A DNA stretch of 64,000 nucleotides from Amphiura filiformis (GCF_039555335.1 NC_092646.1:33238880-33302879), one strand, 5' to 3'; positions 12,552-24,772 are shown, counted from the first letter of the stretch. A program made the numbers and translations. Notes: a model not told the origin generated them from the sequence alone.

Positions 12552-12656
12552 TATAAGCGCCCATACGCCAATAAGTGCCCACACCCCAATAAGTGCCCAT
12601 ACCCCAATAAGCGCCCATACCCCAATAAGCGCCCATACCCCAATAAGTGCTCACAC
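12552..12656 (+). repeat. 18-bp tandem repeat block 1 (CCCCAATAAGCGCCCATA)
   Basis: About six units of an 18-bp motif, CCCCAATAAGYGCCCAYA, within an array unit. Identical blocks occur at 13243-13347 and 13931-14035 in the next two units. The motif is shared with the MITE at 8664, suggesting that part of such an element was captured and then amplified with the unit. Confidence 0.8.
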
Positions 12657-13242
12657 AGCATCAGGGCTCTCACAGCATGCAGGTGCACTAGTACTACTAA
12701 AATAATAAGCGGTCTCTGTCTATCTGTCTGTCTGTCTGTCCGGCTATGCGTTTACGCGGCTTCGACGCATCAAGCGAAATTTCGGATATGGATAGGTATT
12801 GGGAAAAGCATGTTAACCATGTGGTTTTAAAGGTCATCGGAGGTCAAGGTCAAAGGTCAAAATTTCAAACTTTGTCCGATCGGGCCCAAACTTGGTGGGT
12901 GGGATCCTTGATAGGAGGGGAATATAATGCACGAAATAAAATCGAGGTCGACCGAGGTCAAAGGTCATTACGGAGGGGTCAAATTTCAAACTTTGTCCGA
13001 TCGGGCTCAAACTTGGTGGGTCGAAACCTTTGTATGAGGGGAGCATGAAAAACATTATATGGAGGTCATCCAGTAGACAATCTACAACAAGTTTCAAGCT
13101 GCCCAAGCGGGTGTCATTCAGCTTTTGGCTATCTGCCCAATTTGAAATGCACTGTAATGTCTACCCAGAATGCATTGCTGCAAATGATTTGTACATTTCA
13201 AACTTTGTCCGATCGGGCCCAAACTTGCTGCCAATGAATTCT

Positions 13243-13347
13243 ATAAGCGCCCATACGCCAATAAGTGCCCACACCCCAATAAGTGCCCATACCCCAATAA
13301 GCGCCCATACCCCAATAAGCGCCCATACCCCAATAAGTGCTCACACA
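13243..13347 (+). repeat. 18-bp tandem repeat block 2
   Basis: The same 18-bp motif in the next array unit, preceded by the same 330-bp segment (CAGTAGACAATCTACAACAA onward) as blocks 1 and 3. The three units are recent copies of each other. Confidence 0.8.
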
Positions 13348-13930
13348 GCATCAGGGCTCTCACAGCCGCAGGTGCACTAGTACTACTAAAATAATAAGCG
13401 GTCTCTGTCTATCTGTCTGTCTGTCTGTCCGCTATGCGTTTAGCCGCTTGACGCATCAAGTCGAAATTTCGGATATGGATAGGTATTGGGAAAAGCATGT
13501 TAACCATGTGGTTTTAAAGGTCATCGGAGGTCAAGGTCAAAGGTCAAAATTTCAAACTTTGTCCGATCGGGCCCAAACTTGGTGGGTGGGATCCTTGATA
13601 GGAGGGGAATATAATGCACCTAAATAAAATCGAGGTCGACCGAGGTCAAAGGTCATTACGGAGGGGTCAAATTTCAAACTTTGTCCGATCGGGCTCAAAC
13701 TTGGTGGGTCGAAACCTTTGTATGAGGGGAGCATGAAAAACATTATATGGAGGTCATCCAGTAGACAATCTACAACAAGTTTCAAGCTGCCCAAGCGGGT
13801 GTCATTCAGCTTTTGGCTATCTGCCCAATTTGAAATGCACTGTAATGTCTACCCAGAATGCATTGCTGCAAATGATTTGTACATTTCAAACTTTGTCCGA
13901 TCGGGCCCAAACTTGCTGCCAATGAATTCT

Positions 13931-14035
13931 ATAAGCGCCCTTACGCCAATAAGTGCCCACACCCCAATAAGTGCCCATACCCCAATAAGCGCCCATACCC
14001 CAATAAGCGCCCATACCCCAATAAGTGCTCACACA
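13931..14035 (+). repeat. 18-bp tandem repeat block 3
   Basis: The third copy of the 18-bp block, nearly identical to the previous two apart from single-base changes such as CCCTTACG for CCCATACG. Confidence 0.8.
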
Positions 14036-14880
14036 GCATCAGGGCTCTCACAGCCGCAGGTGCACTAGTACTACTAAAATAATAAGCGGTCTCTGTCTAT
14101 CTGTCTGTCTGTCTGTCCGGCTATCTTTACGCGCTCGACGCATCAAGCGAAATTTCGGATATGGATAGGTATTGGGAAAAGCATGTTAACCATGTGGTTT
14201 TAAAGGTCATCGGAGGTCAAGGTCAAAGGTCAAAATTTCAAACTTTGTCCGATCGGGCCCAAACTTGGTGGGTGGGATCCTTGATAGGAGGGGAATATAA
14301 TGCACAAAATAAAATCGAGGTCGACCGAGGTCAAAGGTCATTACGGAGGGGTCAAATTTCAAACTTTGTCCGATCGGGCTCAAACTTGGTGGGTCGAAAC
14401 CTTTGTATGAGGGGAGCATGAAAAACATTATATGGAGGTCATCCGAGGTCAAAGGTCATGGATTTCAAACTTTGTCCTATCGGGCTCAAACTTGGTGGGT
14501 GGGATCCTTGATACGAGTGGAATATATGCGCAAAACAAAATTGAGGTCAACCAAGGTCAAAGGTCATGTAGGGGCTAAATTTCAACTTTGCCCTATTGGG
14601 CTTAAACTTGATAGGTGGAATCCTTCGTATGAGGGGAGCATGAAAAAAATTGCACGCAGGTCATAGGTCATCTGGGGTCAAACAGTATTGCTATCATGTC
14701 AGGGCTCTCACAGCTGCAGGTGCACTAGTACTAATAAAATAATGAGCTCTGTCTGTCTGTCTGTCTATCCGGCTATGCGTTTCGCCGCGCTTCGACGCAT
14801 CGTTCCGATTTTTCGGATATAGATAGGTATCGGGCATTCCATGTTTATGGGCTACTTTTAAAGGTCATCGGAGGTCAAGG

Positions 14881-16105
14881 TCAAAGGTCAAATTTTCAAC
14901 TTTGTCCAATCGGGCCCAAACTTGGTAGGTGGAATCCTTGCTACGAGGCGAGTATATGCCCGAAATAAAATCGAGGTCAACCGAGGTCAAAGGTCATTAT
15001 TGAGGGGTCAAATTTCAAACTTTGTCCGATCGGGCTCAAACTTGGTGGGTGGAATCCTTGGTGCGAGGGGAATATATGCCCGAAATAAAATCGAGGTCAA
15101 CCGAGGTCAAAGGTCATTACGGAGGGGTCAAATTTCAAACTTTGTCCGATCGGGCTCAAACTTGGTGGGTGGAATCCTTGGTGCGAGGGGAATATATGCC
15201 CAAATAAAATCGAGGTCAACCGAGGTCAAAGGTCATTACGGAGGGGTCAAATTTCAAACTGTGTCCGATCGGGCTCAAACTTGGTGGGTGGAATCCTTGG
15301 TGCGAAGGTCAAAGGTCAAATTTTCAACTTTGTCCAATCGGGCCCAAACTTGGTAGGTGGAATCCTTGCTACGAGGCTATATATGCCCAAATAAAATCGA
15401 GGTCAACCGAAGTCAAAGGTCATTATTGAGGGGTCAAATTTCAAACTTTGTCCGATCGGGCTCAAACTTGGTGGGTGGAATCCTTGGTGCGAGGGGAATA
15501 TATGCCCGAAATAAAATCGAGGTCAACCGAGGTCAAAGGTCATTACGGAGGGGTCAAATTTCAAACTTTGTCCGATCGGGCTCAAACTTGGTGGGTGGAA
15601 TCCTTGGTGCGAGGGGAATATATGCCCGAAATAAAATCGAGGTCAACCGAGGTCAAAGGTCATTACGGAGGGGTCAAATTTCAAACTTTGTCCGATCGGG
15701 CTCAAACTTGGTGGGTGGAATCCTTGGTGCGAGGGGAATATATGCCCGAAATAAAATTGAGGTCAACCGAGGTCAAAGGTCATTACGGAGGGGTCAAATT
15801 TCAAACTGTGTCCGATCGGGCTCAAACTTGGTGGGTGGAATCCTTGGTGCGAGGGGAATATATGCCCTAAATAAAATCGAGGTCAAAGGTCATTACGGAG
15901 GGGTCAAATTTCAAACTTTGTCCGATCGGGCTCAAACTTGGTGGGTGGAATCCTTGGTGCGAGGGGAATATATGCCCGAAATAAAATTGAGGTCAACCGA
16001 GGTCAAAGGTCATTACGGAGGGGTCAAATTTCAAACTGTGTCCGATCGGGCTCAAACTTGGTGGGTGGAATCCTTGGTGCGAGGGGAATATATGCCCAAA
16101 TAAAA
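14881..16105 (+). repeat. 120-bp tandem expansion inside the array
   Basis: The core CGAGGTCAACCGAGGTCAAAG ... CAAACTTGGTGGGTGG recurs at an exact 120-bp spacing (for example 15001, 15121; 15541, 15661, 15781; 15901, 16021). A higher-order duplication of about 425 bp starts at 14884 and again at 15308. Several adjacent copies are identical or nearly so, which indicates recent unequal exchange or slippage. Confidence 0.9.
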
Positions 16106-16235
16106 TCCCACCAGAAAACCCCAAATTACAGAGTGGTCATATTACAACACAGTTTTACACAGTGAGAGCTGATTTGGCACAAAAGTTTTTCATTGGACAT
16201 AATGTAATATTAATTAAAACATATGACTAAGATAA

Positions 16236-16535
16236 GATACAAAAATACAGATTGCTTGGATCAGCATTCTCTTCTGAGCATCAACATGAGATCATCAATC
16301 AAGTTAGAAGAGAAATATTGCTGCTGATTGTGACATAGGTCTATTGAACCAAGAAATACAAATTGCCTGGATCAGCATATTTCTGAGCATCAACATGACA
16401 TCATCGATCAAGTTAGAAGAGAAATATTGCTGCTGATTGTGACATAGGTCTATTGAACCAAGAAATACAAATTCCTTGGATCAGCATTCTCTTCTGAGCA
16501 TCAACATGAGATCATCGATCAAGTTAGAATTCACA
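16236..16535 (+). repeat. ~110-bp tandem repeat (2.6 copies) interrupting the array
   Basis: AAATACARATTGCYTGGATC recurs at 16243, 16354 and 16463 (spacing 111 and 109 bp), with CATCAACATGA and CAAGTTAGAAGAG in each copy. It is unrelated to the flanking array units. Confidence 0.8.
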
Positions 16536-19500
16536 ATCTACTATACTAAAATCTATCTATCTATACTATAATAATCATAAGCTCTGTCTGTGTGTCCGGC
16601 TATGCGTTTTGTCGCGCTTCGCCGCATCGATGCGATATTTGGGACATGGGTAGGTGCCAGGAAAAGCATGTTGACCGTGTGGTTTTGAAGGTCATCGGGA
16701 GGTCATTGCAGGTCAAGGTCAAAGGTCAAAATTTTGACCGATGGCCGAACTTTGGCCGATCGGGCCCAAACTTGGTGGCTGGAATCCTTGATACGAGGGG
16801 ATTATATGCCCGAAATTAAATCGAGGTCAACCGAGGTCAAAGGTCATTACGGAGGGTCAAATTTCAAACTTTGTCCGATCGGGCTCAAACTTGGTGGTTG
16901 GAATCCTTCGTATCAGGAGAGCATGAAAAACATTATATGGAGGTCATCCGAGGTCAAAGGTCAAAGGTCATGGATTTCAAACTTTATCCGATCGGGCTCA
17001 AACTTGGTGGGTCGAAACCTTCGTATGAGGGGAGCATGAAAAACATGGAGGTCATCCGAGGTCAAAGGTCAAAGGTCATGGATTTCAAACTTTGTCCTAT
17101 CGGGTTCAAACTTGGTGGGTGCAATCCTTGATACGAGGGGAATATATGCGCAAAACAAAATTGAGGTCAACCGAGGTCAAAGGTCATGTAGGGGCTAAAT
17201 TTAAACTTTGCCCTATTGGGCTTAAACTTGATAGGTGGAATCCTTCGTATGACTGAGGGGAGCATGAAAAAAATTGCACCAAGGTCATCCGAGTTGAAAG
17301 GTCATCTGCGGTCAAACAGTATCGCTATCATATGCCAGTGCTCTCACAGCATCTGTGCTCTCACAGCCGCAGGTGCACTAGTACTAATAAAATAATAAGC
17401 GGTCTCTGTCTATCTGTCTGTCCGGCTCCCGTGCTTCGACGCATCGCGCTGAAATTTCGCATATAGATAGGTATCGGGAACAGCATGTTGGCCATGTGGT
17501 TTTGAAGGTCATCGGAGGTCAAGGTCAAAGGTCAAAATTTCAAACTTTGTCCGATTGGGCCCAAACTTGGTGGGTGGGATCCTTGATACGAGGGGAATAT
17601 ATGCCCAAAATAAAATCGAGGTCGACTGAGGTCAAAGGTCATTACGGAGAGGTCAAATTTCAAACTTTGTCCGATCGGGCTCAAACTTGGCGGGTCGAAA
17701 CCTTCGTATGAGGGGAGCATGAAAAACATATGGAGGTCATCTGAGGTCAAAGGTCAAAGGTCATGGATTTCAAACTTTGTCCTATCGGGTTCAAACGTGG
17801 TGGGTGCAATCCTTGATACGAGGGGAATTTATGCGCAAAACAAAATTGAGGTCAACCGAGGTCAAAGGTCATGTAGGGGCTAAATTTTAACTTTGCCCTA
17901 TTGGGCTTAAACTTGATAGGTCAAAGGTCATCTGGGGTCAAACAGTATCGCTATCATGCCAGTGCTCTCACAGCATCTGGGCTCTCACCGCCGCAGGTGC
18001 ACTAGTACTAATAAAATAATAAGCGGTCTCTATCTGTCTGTCTATCTGTCTGTCTATCTGTCTGTCCGGCTATGCGTTTCGCCGTGCTTCGACGCATCGC
18101 GCTGAAATTTCGCATATAGATAGGTATCAGGAAAAGCATGTTGGTCATGTAGTTTTGAAGGTCATCGGAGGTCAAGGTCAAAGGTCAAAATTTCAAACTT
18201 TGTCCGATCGGGCCCAAACTTGGTGGGTGGAATCCTTGATAGAAGGGGAATATAATGCGCGAAATAAAATCGAGGTCAACCGAGGTCAAAGGTCATTACG
18301 GAGGGGTCAAATTTCAAACTTTGTCCGATCGGGCTCAAACTTGGTGGGTCGAAACCTTCGTATGAGGGGAGCATGAAAAACATATGGAGGTCTTCCGAGG
18401 TCAAAGGTCAAAGATTTCAAACTTTGTCCTATCGGGTTCAAACTTGGTGGGTGCAATCCTTGATACGAGGGGAATATATGCGCAAAATAAAATTGAGGTC
18501 AACCCAGGTCAAAGGTCATGTAGGGGCTAAATTTAAACTTTGCCCTATTGGGCTTAAACTTGATAGGTGGAATCCTTCAGATGACTGAGGGAGCATGAAA
18601 AAATTACACCAAGGTCATACGAGTTCAAAGGTCATCTGGGGTCAAACAGTATCGCTATCATGCCAGTGCTCTCACAGCATCTGGGCTCTCACAGCCGCAG
18701 GTGCACTAGTCTACTAAAATCGTAAGCTCTGTCTGTCCGGCTATGCGTTTCACGTGCTACAACGCATCGAAATAAATTTCGGATATGGATAGGTGACCGA
18801 AAAAGCATGTTGACCGGGTGTTTTTCGAAGGGCCCCTCGAGGTCAAAGGTCATCTAGGGGGAAAAATACCTTAAGTGGATAACAAACAAATGGATAAAAA
18901 GAATCCAATAGACGATTCCCAACATGTCTCAAGTTGCCCAAGCAGCATGGTGAAAATTATGGGTGAATAGGTCATTCATTCATTCCTGGAGCATTGCCAG
19001 AGACCACAAGGGACAATATTTTGCTTTCAAAGAAATACTGTAGTAGCTGGTAGCTGCAGGTAGCACACAAGGCTCCCTACTGGAAGCAACCGTGTAGGAA
19101 TAGGAATACGGGGGATTTCCCAATATGTTTGAAATTGCTGCTATAAACCTTCAAACAGTATGCTATCACTGATCATACTGTTGGTGCTGTCACAGCTTCA
19201 GGATCCTCATATATCGTAAGCTCTGTCTGTCTGTCCGTCCGTCTGTCCGGCTATGCGTTTCGCCGCGCTTCAACGCATCGTTCCAATATTTCAGATATAG
19301 ATGGGTACTGGGAGGGCGCTGTTTATCGGGTAGTTTTAAAGGTCATCGGAGCCTCGGAGGTCAAGGTCAAAGGTCATGGATTTCAAACTTTGTCCGATCG
19401 GGCTCAAACTTGGTGGGTGGAATCCTTGATACGAGGGGAATATATGACCAAAATAAAATCGAGGTCAACCGAGGTCAAAGGTCATTACGGAGGGGGTCAA

Positions 19501-22244
19501 ATTTCAAACTTTGTCCGATCGGGCTCAAACTTGGTGGGTCAAAACCTTCGTATGAGGGGAGCATGAAAAACATTATATGGAGGTCATCCGAGGTCAAAGG
19601 TCATGGATTTCAAACTTTGTCCTATCGGGTTCAAACTTGGTGGGTGCAATCCTTGATACGAGGGAATATATACATAAAACAAAATTGAGGTCAAAGGTCA
19701 TGTAGGGGCTAAATTTAAACTTTGCCCTATTGGGCTTAAACTTGATAGGTGGAATCCTTCAGATGACTGAGGGAGCATGAAAAAATTGCACCAAGGTCAT
19801 CCGAGTTCAAAGGTCTTCTGGGGCCAAACAGTATCGCTATCATGTCAGTGCTCTCACAGCATCTGGGCTCTCACAGCTGCAGGTGCACTAGTACTAATAA
19901 AATAATAAGCGATCTCTATCTGTGTATCTATCTGTCTGTCCGGCTATGCGTTTCGCCGCACTTCAACGCATCGTGCTGAAATTTTGGATATAGATAGGTA
20001 TTGGGAAAAGCATGTTGGCCATGTGGTTTTCAAGGTCATCGGAGGTCAAGGTCAAAGGTCAAAATTTCAAACTTTGTCCGATCGGGCCCAAACTTGGTGG
20101 GTGGGATCCTTGATACGAGGGGAATATAATGCGTGAAATAAAATCGAGGTCAACCGAGGTCAAAGGTCATTACGGAGGGGTCAAATTTTTAACTTTGCCC
20201 GATCGGGCTCAAACTTGGTGGGTTGAAACCTTCGTATGAGGGGAGCATGAAAAACATATGGAGGTCATCCGAGGTTAAAGGTCAAAGGTCATGGATTTCA
20301 AACTTTGTCCTATCGGGCTCAAACTTGGTGGGTGGAATCCTTGATACTGAGGGGAATATATGTGCAAAACAAAATTGAGGTCAACCGAGGTCAAAGGTCA
20401 TGTAGGGGCTAAATTTAAACTTTGCCCTATTGAGCTTAAACTTGATAGGTGGAATCCTTCGTATGAGGGGAGCATGAAAAAATTACACCAAGGTCATCTG
20501 GGGTCAAACAGTATGGCTATCATGCCAGTGCTCTCACAGCATCAGGGCTCTCACAGCTGCAGGTGCACTAGTACTACTAAAATAATAGCCGTTAGATGTG
20601 TGTCTGTGTGTGTGTCTGTCCGGCTATGCATTCCGCCGCGCTTCGACGCATCATTCCGATATTTCACACATAGATGGGTATCGGGCGTGCGCTGTTTACC
20701 GGTAGTTTCAAGGTCATCGGAGGTCAAGGTCAAAGGTCAAAATTTCAAACTTTGTCCGATCGGGCCCAAACTTGGTGGGTGGAATCCTTGATAGGAGGGG
20801 AATATAATGCACGAAATAAAATCGAGGTCAACCGAGGTCAAAGGTCATTAAGGAGGGGTCAAATTTCAAACTTTGTCCGATCGGGCTCAAACTTGGTGGG
20901 TCGAAACCTTCGTATGAGGGGAGCATGAAAAATATTATATGGAGGTCATCCGAGGTCAAAGGTCAAAGGTCATGGATTTCAAACTTTGTCCTATCGGGTT
21001 CAAACGTGGTGGGTGCAATCCTCGATAGGAGGGGAATATATGCAAAAAACAAAATTGAGGTCAACCGAGGTCAAAGGTCATGTAGGGGCTAATTTAAACT
21101 TTGCCCTATTGGGCTTAAACTTGATAGGTCAAAGGTCATCTGGGGTCAAACAGTATCGCTATCATGCCAGTGCACTCACAGCATCTGGGCTCTCACAGCC
21201 GCAGGTGCACTAGTACTACTAAAATAATAGCCGTTAGATGTGTGTCTGTGTGTCCGGCTATGCGTTCCGCCGCGCTTCGACGCATTGTTCCGATATTTCA
21301 GACATAGATGGGTACCGGGCGTGCGCTGTTTACCGGGTAGTTTTGAAGGTCATCGGAGGTCAAGGTCAAAGGTCAAAATTTCAAACTTTGTCCGATCGGG
21401 CCCAAACTTGGTGGGTGGGATCATTGATAGGAGGGGAATATAATGCGCGAAATAAAATCGAGGTCGACCGAGGTCAAAGGTCATTACTGAGGGGTCAAAT
21501 TTCAATCTTTGTCCAATCGGGCTCAAATTGCCCAAGCAGCATGGTGAAAATTATGGGTGAATAGGTCATTCATTCATTCATTCCTGGAGCATTGCCAGAG
21601 ACCACAAGGGACAATATTTTGCTTTCAAAGAAATACTGTAGTAGCTGGTATCGCTATCATGCCAGTGCACTCACAGCATCTGGGCTCTCACAGCCGCAGG
21701 TGCACTAGTACTACTAAAATAATAGCCGTTAGATGTGTGTCCGATCGGGCCCAAACTTGGTGGGTGGGATCATTGATAGGAGGGGAATATAATGCGCGAA
21801 ATAAAATCGAGGTCGACCGAGGTCAAAGGTCATTACTGAGGGGTCAAATTTCAATCTTTGTCCAATCGGGCTCAAACTTGGTGGGTCGAAACCTTTGTAT
21901 GAGGGGAGCATGAAAAACATTATATGGAGGTCATCCGAGGTTAAAGGTCAAAGGTCATGGATTTCAAACTTTGTCCTATCGGGCTCAAACTTGGTGGGTG
22001 GAATCCTTGATATGAGGGGAATATATGCGCAAAACAAAATTGAGGTCAAAGGTCATCTAGGGGCTACATTTAAAGTTTGCCCTATTGTGCTTAAACTTAA
22101 TATGAGGGAGCATGAAAAAGTTACATCGAGGTCATCCAAGTTCAAAGGTCATCTGGGGTCAAAAAGTATCTCTATCATGCAGCTGGTGCCGCCAGTGCTC
22201 TCACAGCATCAGGGCTCTCACAGCTGCAGGTGCACTAGTATTCT

Positions 22245-22395
22245 AAATACATTGTACATACTGTATGATATTTTGTAAATATTGTGTATCGTAATGTATT
22301 TTGTTGAGCTATAAGTATAACATGTATACAATGAGGGCCTGCTTGAAAAGCAGTATAACCCTCAATAAAGAAAGAATAAATAAATAAATAAATTG
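22245..22395 (+). mobile_element. LINE-type 3' end with (AAAT)n tail
   Basis: Immediately after the array lies TTTTGTAAATATTGTG, then CAATGAGGGCCTGCTTGAAA, an AATAAAG signal and a (AAAT)n run. This is the texture of a CR1/L2/Jockey-type LINE 3' untranslated end. It may be the tail of the same LINE whose coding end is at 11374, which would place the array inside its 3' UTR. Confidence 0.55.
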
Positions 22396-23308
22396 GCCCA
22401 TTGCTCAGAATAGCAATTTGGCAAAAATATCAAGGACAAAAACTTTGCAAAAGTATCCATATCTTGAAGAGTAACGAGGCTATTCATATAATTTGGTATT
22501 ATATATATCTTACTGTCCAGTGCTCACATTTTTATTCCAATCATGAAATGTCATAATATATGACTTGTTCCTGGTTTTGTCAGAACGGGTCACACATGAT
22601 CAAACTGTCACATATGGTCACTGATCAAATCTAAGCAGTTTGTCAAACAAATGTTGTACAGAATATTTTTGCTTCATCGCATTACTCTATTTTGCTGTTC
22701 ATTTTCTGTTCTTCAGGTAACAGCAAGGATGAGCACCAGCCCATTAAATATTACCAACAAGTAAACCAATCATGAAAGCCAAGTACAGAATGCCGGGAAG
22801 TCAAATTAGGTAGGTTGCTATTCATGAACCCCACCAGAGGGCAGCCAATGCACCCCTGGCTATTATGTGCTACGTTCCTTACATTTAAATTTGTTCACAA
22901 TTTCTGCAGTTTCCAAGAAGTTAAGGACATTTTGATGTTTAGGCCAAAAAACAAAAACAAGTTTGTTCCCGTAGCGCGCATTTTCTTTTCATTACCGTCA
23001 TATTGTGAAGTACCAAATAGCAAACGTTTTAGTTTGATACCTTTCAAAAATATTTGTAGCGATAACCCATGACTTGATTTTGGCTGAGTAAGATGTATTT
23101 TTACTCAAAAGGGTACAGTGATTCGTGATATTTTTCACATTTCTTGTCCGCCAATTTGACCTCCTAGCTTACTGAATAAATACCACGGTTTACCAAATTT
23201 TTCCGATCTTAATTTGAAATGGTCTATTAAAAGTAAAGACTATCGATATATTGAAAATAATCAATAAATCAACTCTCCAATAATATCAATATCGCTGATA
23301 TCACTTTC
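22396..23308. other. Intergenic, nothing recognised
   Basis: AT-rich sequence. An 85-codon frame at 22815-23072 has no recognisable domain. The region could hold a 5' non-coding exon of the zinc-finger gene, but nothing marks one clearly. Confidence 0.4.
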
Positions 23309-23312
23309 TTAA

Positions 23313-23969
23313 GGGCTGGGGTATGAACGTTTGGACAGTATTTATTTTGGGACATTAGAGCACATCAGACATATCGAATTACATTCTGAATACGAAGAAT
23401 GTCATTCTGATATCAAATAATTTTGATTTTTGAAATTCACAATTTGATACACATTTTATGGCAAATCATTAAAAATTGATATTCTTGATATTCAACAGTA
23501 CTTGAAGTAAACTTTATAAATCTGATGATTTATACTTAAAGTGTATGTAGGTGGGATGAAAAGCCGATGATCAATTGAAAATTTTGACCTTTCGTATTGA
23601 AGATATGGATTTTTTCCCAAAACACCAAAAAAAATAGGTCTTTTTGGGAAAAAATCCATATCTTCAATATGAAAGGTCAAAATTTTCAACTGACCGTCGG
23701 CTTTTCCTCCCCGCTACATACACTTTAAGAAATATATCATTAGATTTATATAATTTACTTCGAGGACTGTTATATATCAAAATTTGAAAAATATCAAATT
23801 TTTATAATTTGTCATAAAATTTGTATTATATTGTGATTTTTAAAAATGAAAATTATTTGATATCAGAAAGACATGCTTCGTATTCAGAATGCAATTCGAT
23901 AGGTCTGAGGTGTTCTCATGTCCCACAAAAAATACTGTCGAAACGTAATAAACTCTCATTTTGGATCCC
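23313..23969. mobile_element. 657-bp TTAA-flanked foldback element
   Basis: TTAA occurs directly on both sides. The two halves are imperfect inverted copies over almost the full length, with the centre near 23635. Examples are AATACGAAGAATGTCATTCTGA against its inverse near 23870, and TCCCAAAACACC / GGTCTTTTTGGGA at the tip. It has no coding content. TTAA target sites are the hallmark of piggyBac-type integration, so it is a candidate piggyBac-mobilised foldback. Confidence 0.85.
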
Positions 23970-24306
23970 TTAAGAAAATCGATATATCCAAGTTATTGAT
24001 AATGAAAAAAAAAGTTTTGAAAAATCTGGAAAAGGACTGAAACTGAGCTCATAAGTCACTGGAAGGTGGCCGGCACATTTGTGAGTCCAAATGACAGGCT
24101 GGGTTAATTTACGGATGAATGTAGATTGTAGAAGATATGAGTAAAATAGGATTTATAGATTTTGATCAATATTGAGTGGATAATATATATTTTTTAAACC
24201 CTGACATTGACTGTCCTTTAAATTGTAACAAATCATGCAAAATTGCACGTTTTATTTAAATTTTCTTCAAATTGCAAAAATATTATAATTTGCCAGTTAG
24301 TCTTAA

Positions 24307-24772
24307 AGCCATATTATAACATTTGCTGAGGAAGACGCCCTCACTGAATTTTTAAAATTCCTTTTATACACGATTAAATTGTACTTTATTAAACCAATAT
24401 ACCCTGCAAAAATCAAGACTCTAGGTGCTGTAGTTTTGTCAAAATCCGAGATTTTGAATAAAATGCCGGATTTGGCGCTTTATTATTATGATGGAATTAT
24501 TAGTCGAATGCATACACAATGTTCATAACACACAGTACGTACATGGCGTGCAGGACGGTGATATACACAACAAAGGGTCGTACCACAACATGACCGAAGG
24601 AGTGGTACGTATTGGCGACATGTGCACTGGTAGTAAATTCAAATTTTCTTTGCTTTGCCGTAATTGTTCGGCTCAAAAATAAAAGGGATATACATGTATC
24701 TGACAGTAAAAGCTAACATTTTATGGCAAAGAAATGCTAATCTATTTTGTTTGAAAATGTTATAATATGGCT
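24307..24772 (+). mobile_element. TTAA-flanked MITE, family B copy 1
   Basis: TTAA (24303, 24773) flanks inverted ends AGCCATATTATAACATTT and AAATGTTATAATATGGCT. Two other copies are at 38083-38519 and 60009-60460 (inverted). All share an internal block around GGTAGTAAATTC and ACAGTAAAAGCTAACATTTT. It is non-autonomous, with piggyBac-like target use. Confidence 0.85.

Larger units (their letters stand above)
11591..22238 (+). repeat. 10.6-kb tandem array of Helitron-like units with nuclear-receptor DR1 motifs
   Basis: About a dozen units of roughly 500-1200 bp, plus one expanded to about 2.7 kb. A unit begins ACTACTAAAATAATAAGC, continues through a (TCTG)n run, TGTCCGGCTATGCGTTT, a GATAGGTAT segment and GGTCATCGGAGGTCAAGG, then blocks containing CAAACTTTGTCCGATCGGGC and AAACTTGGTGGGTGG. 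It ends with CTCACAGCTGCAGGTGCACTAG. Unit ends lie near 12139, 12690, 13380, 14069, 14730, 17393, 18007, 18710, 19892, 20571, 21211, 21708 and 22238. The left edge (TCTATACTACTAAAAT) and the CTAG-T right edge preceded by TGCAGGTGCA resemble Helitron termini, and minisatellite cores are known from non-autonomous Helitrons. Long open frames through it arise because the 120-bp sub-period is a multiple of three. They are not genes. Confidence 0.85.

Noticed and set aside
14881..16105. CRISPR-like regular repeats
   Set aside because: The 120-bp units have no unique spacers, the genome is eukaryotic and no cas genes are present. It is a satellite.
11784..22278. Many open frames of 60-248 codons through the array
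   Set aside because: They are translations of the tandem repeat in several frames at once (GQISNFVRSGSNL and SDRAQTWWVESL types), open because sub-periods are multiples of three. There is no start, splice or domain evidence.
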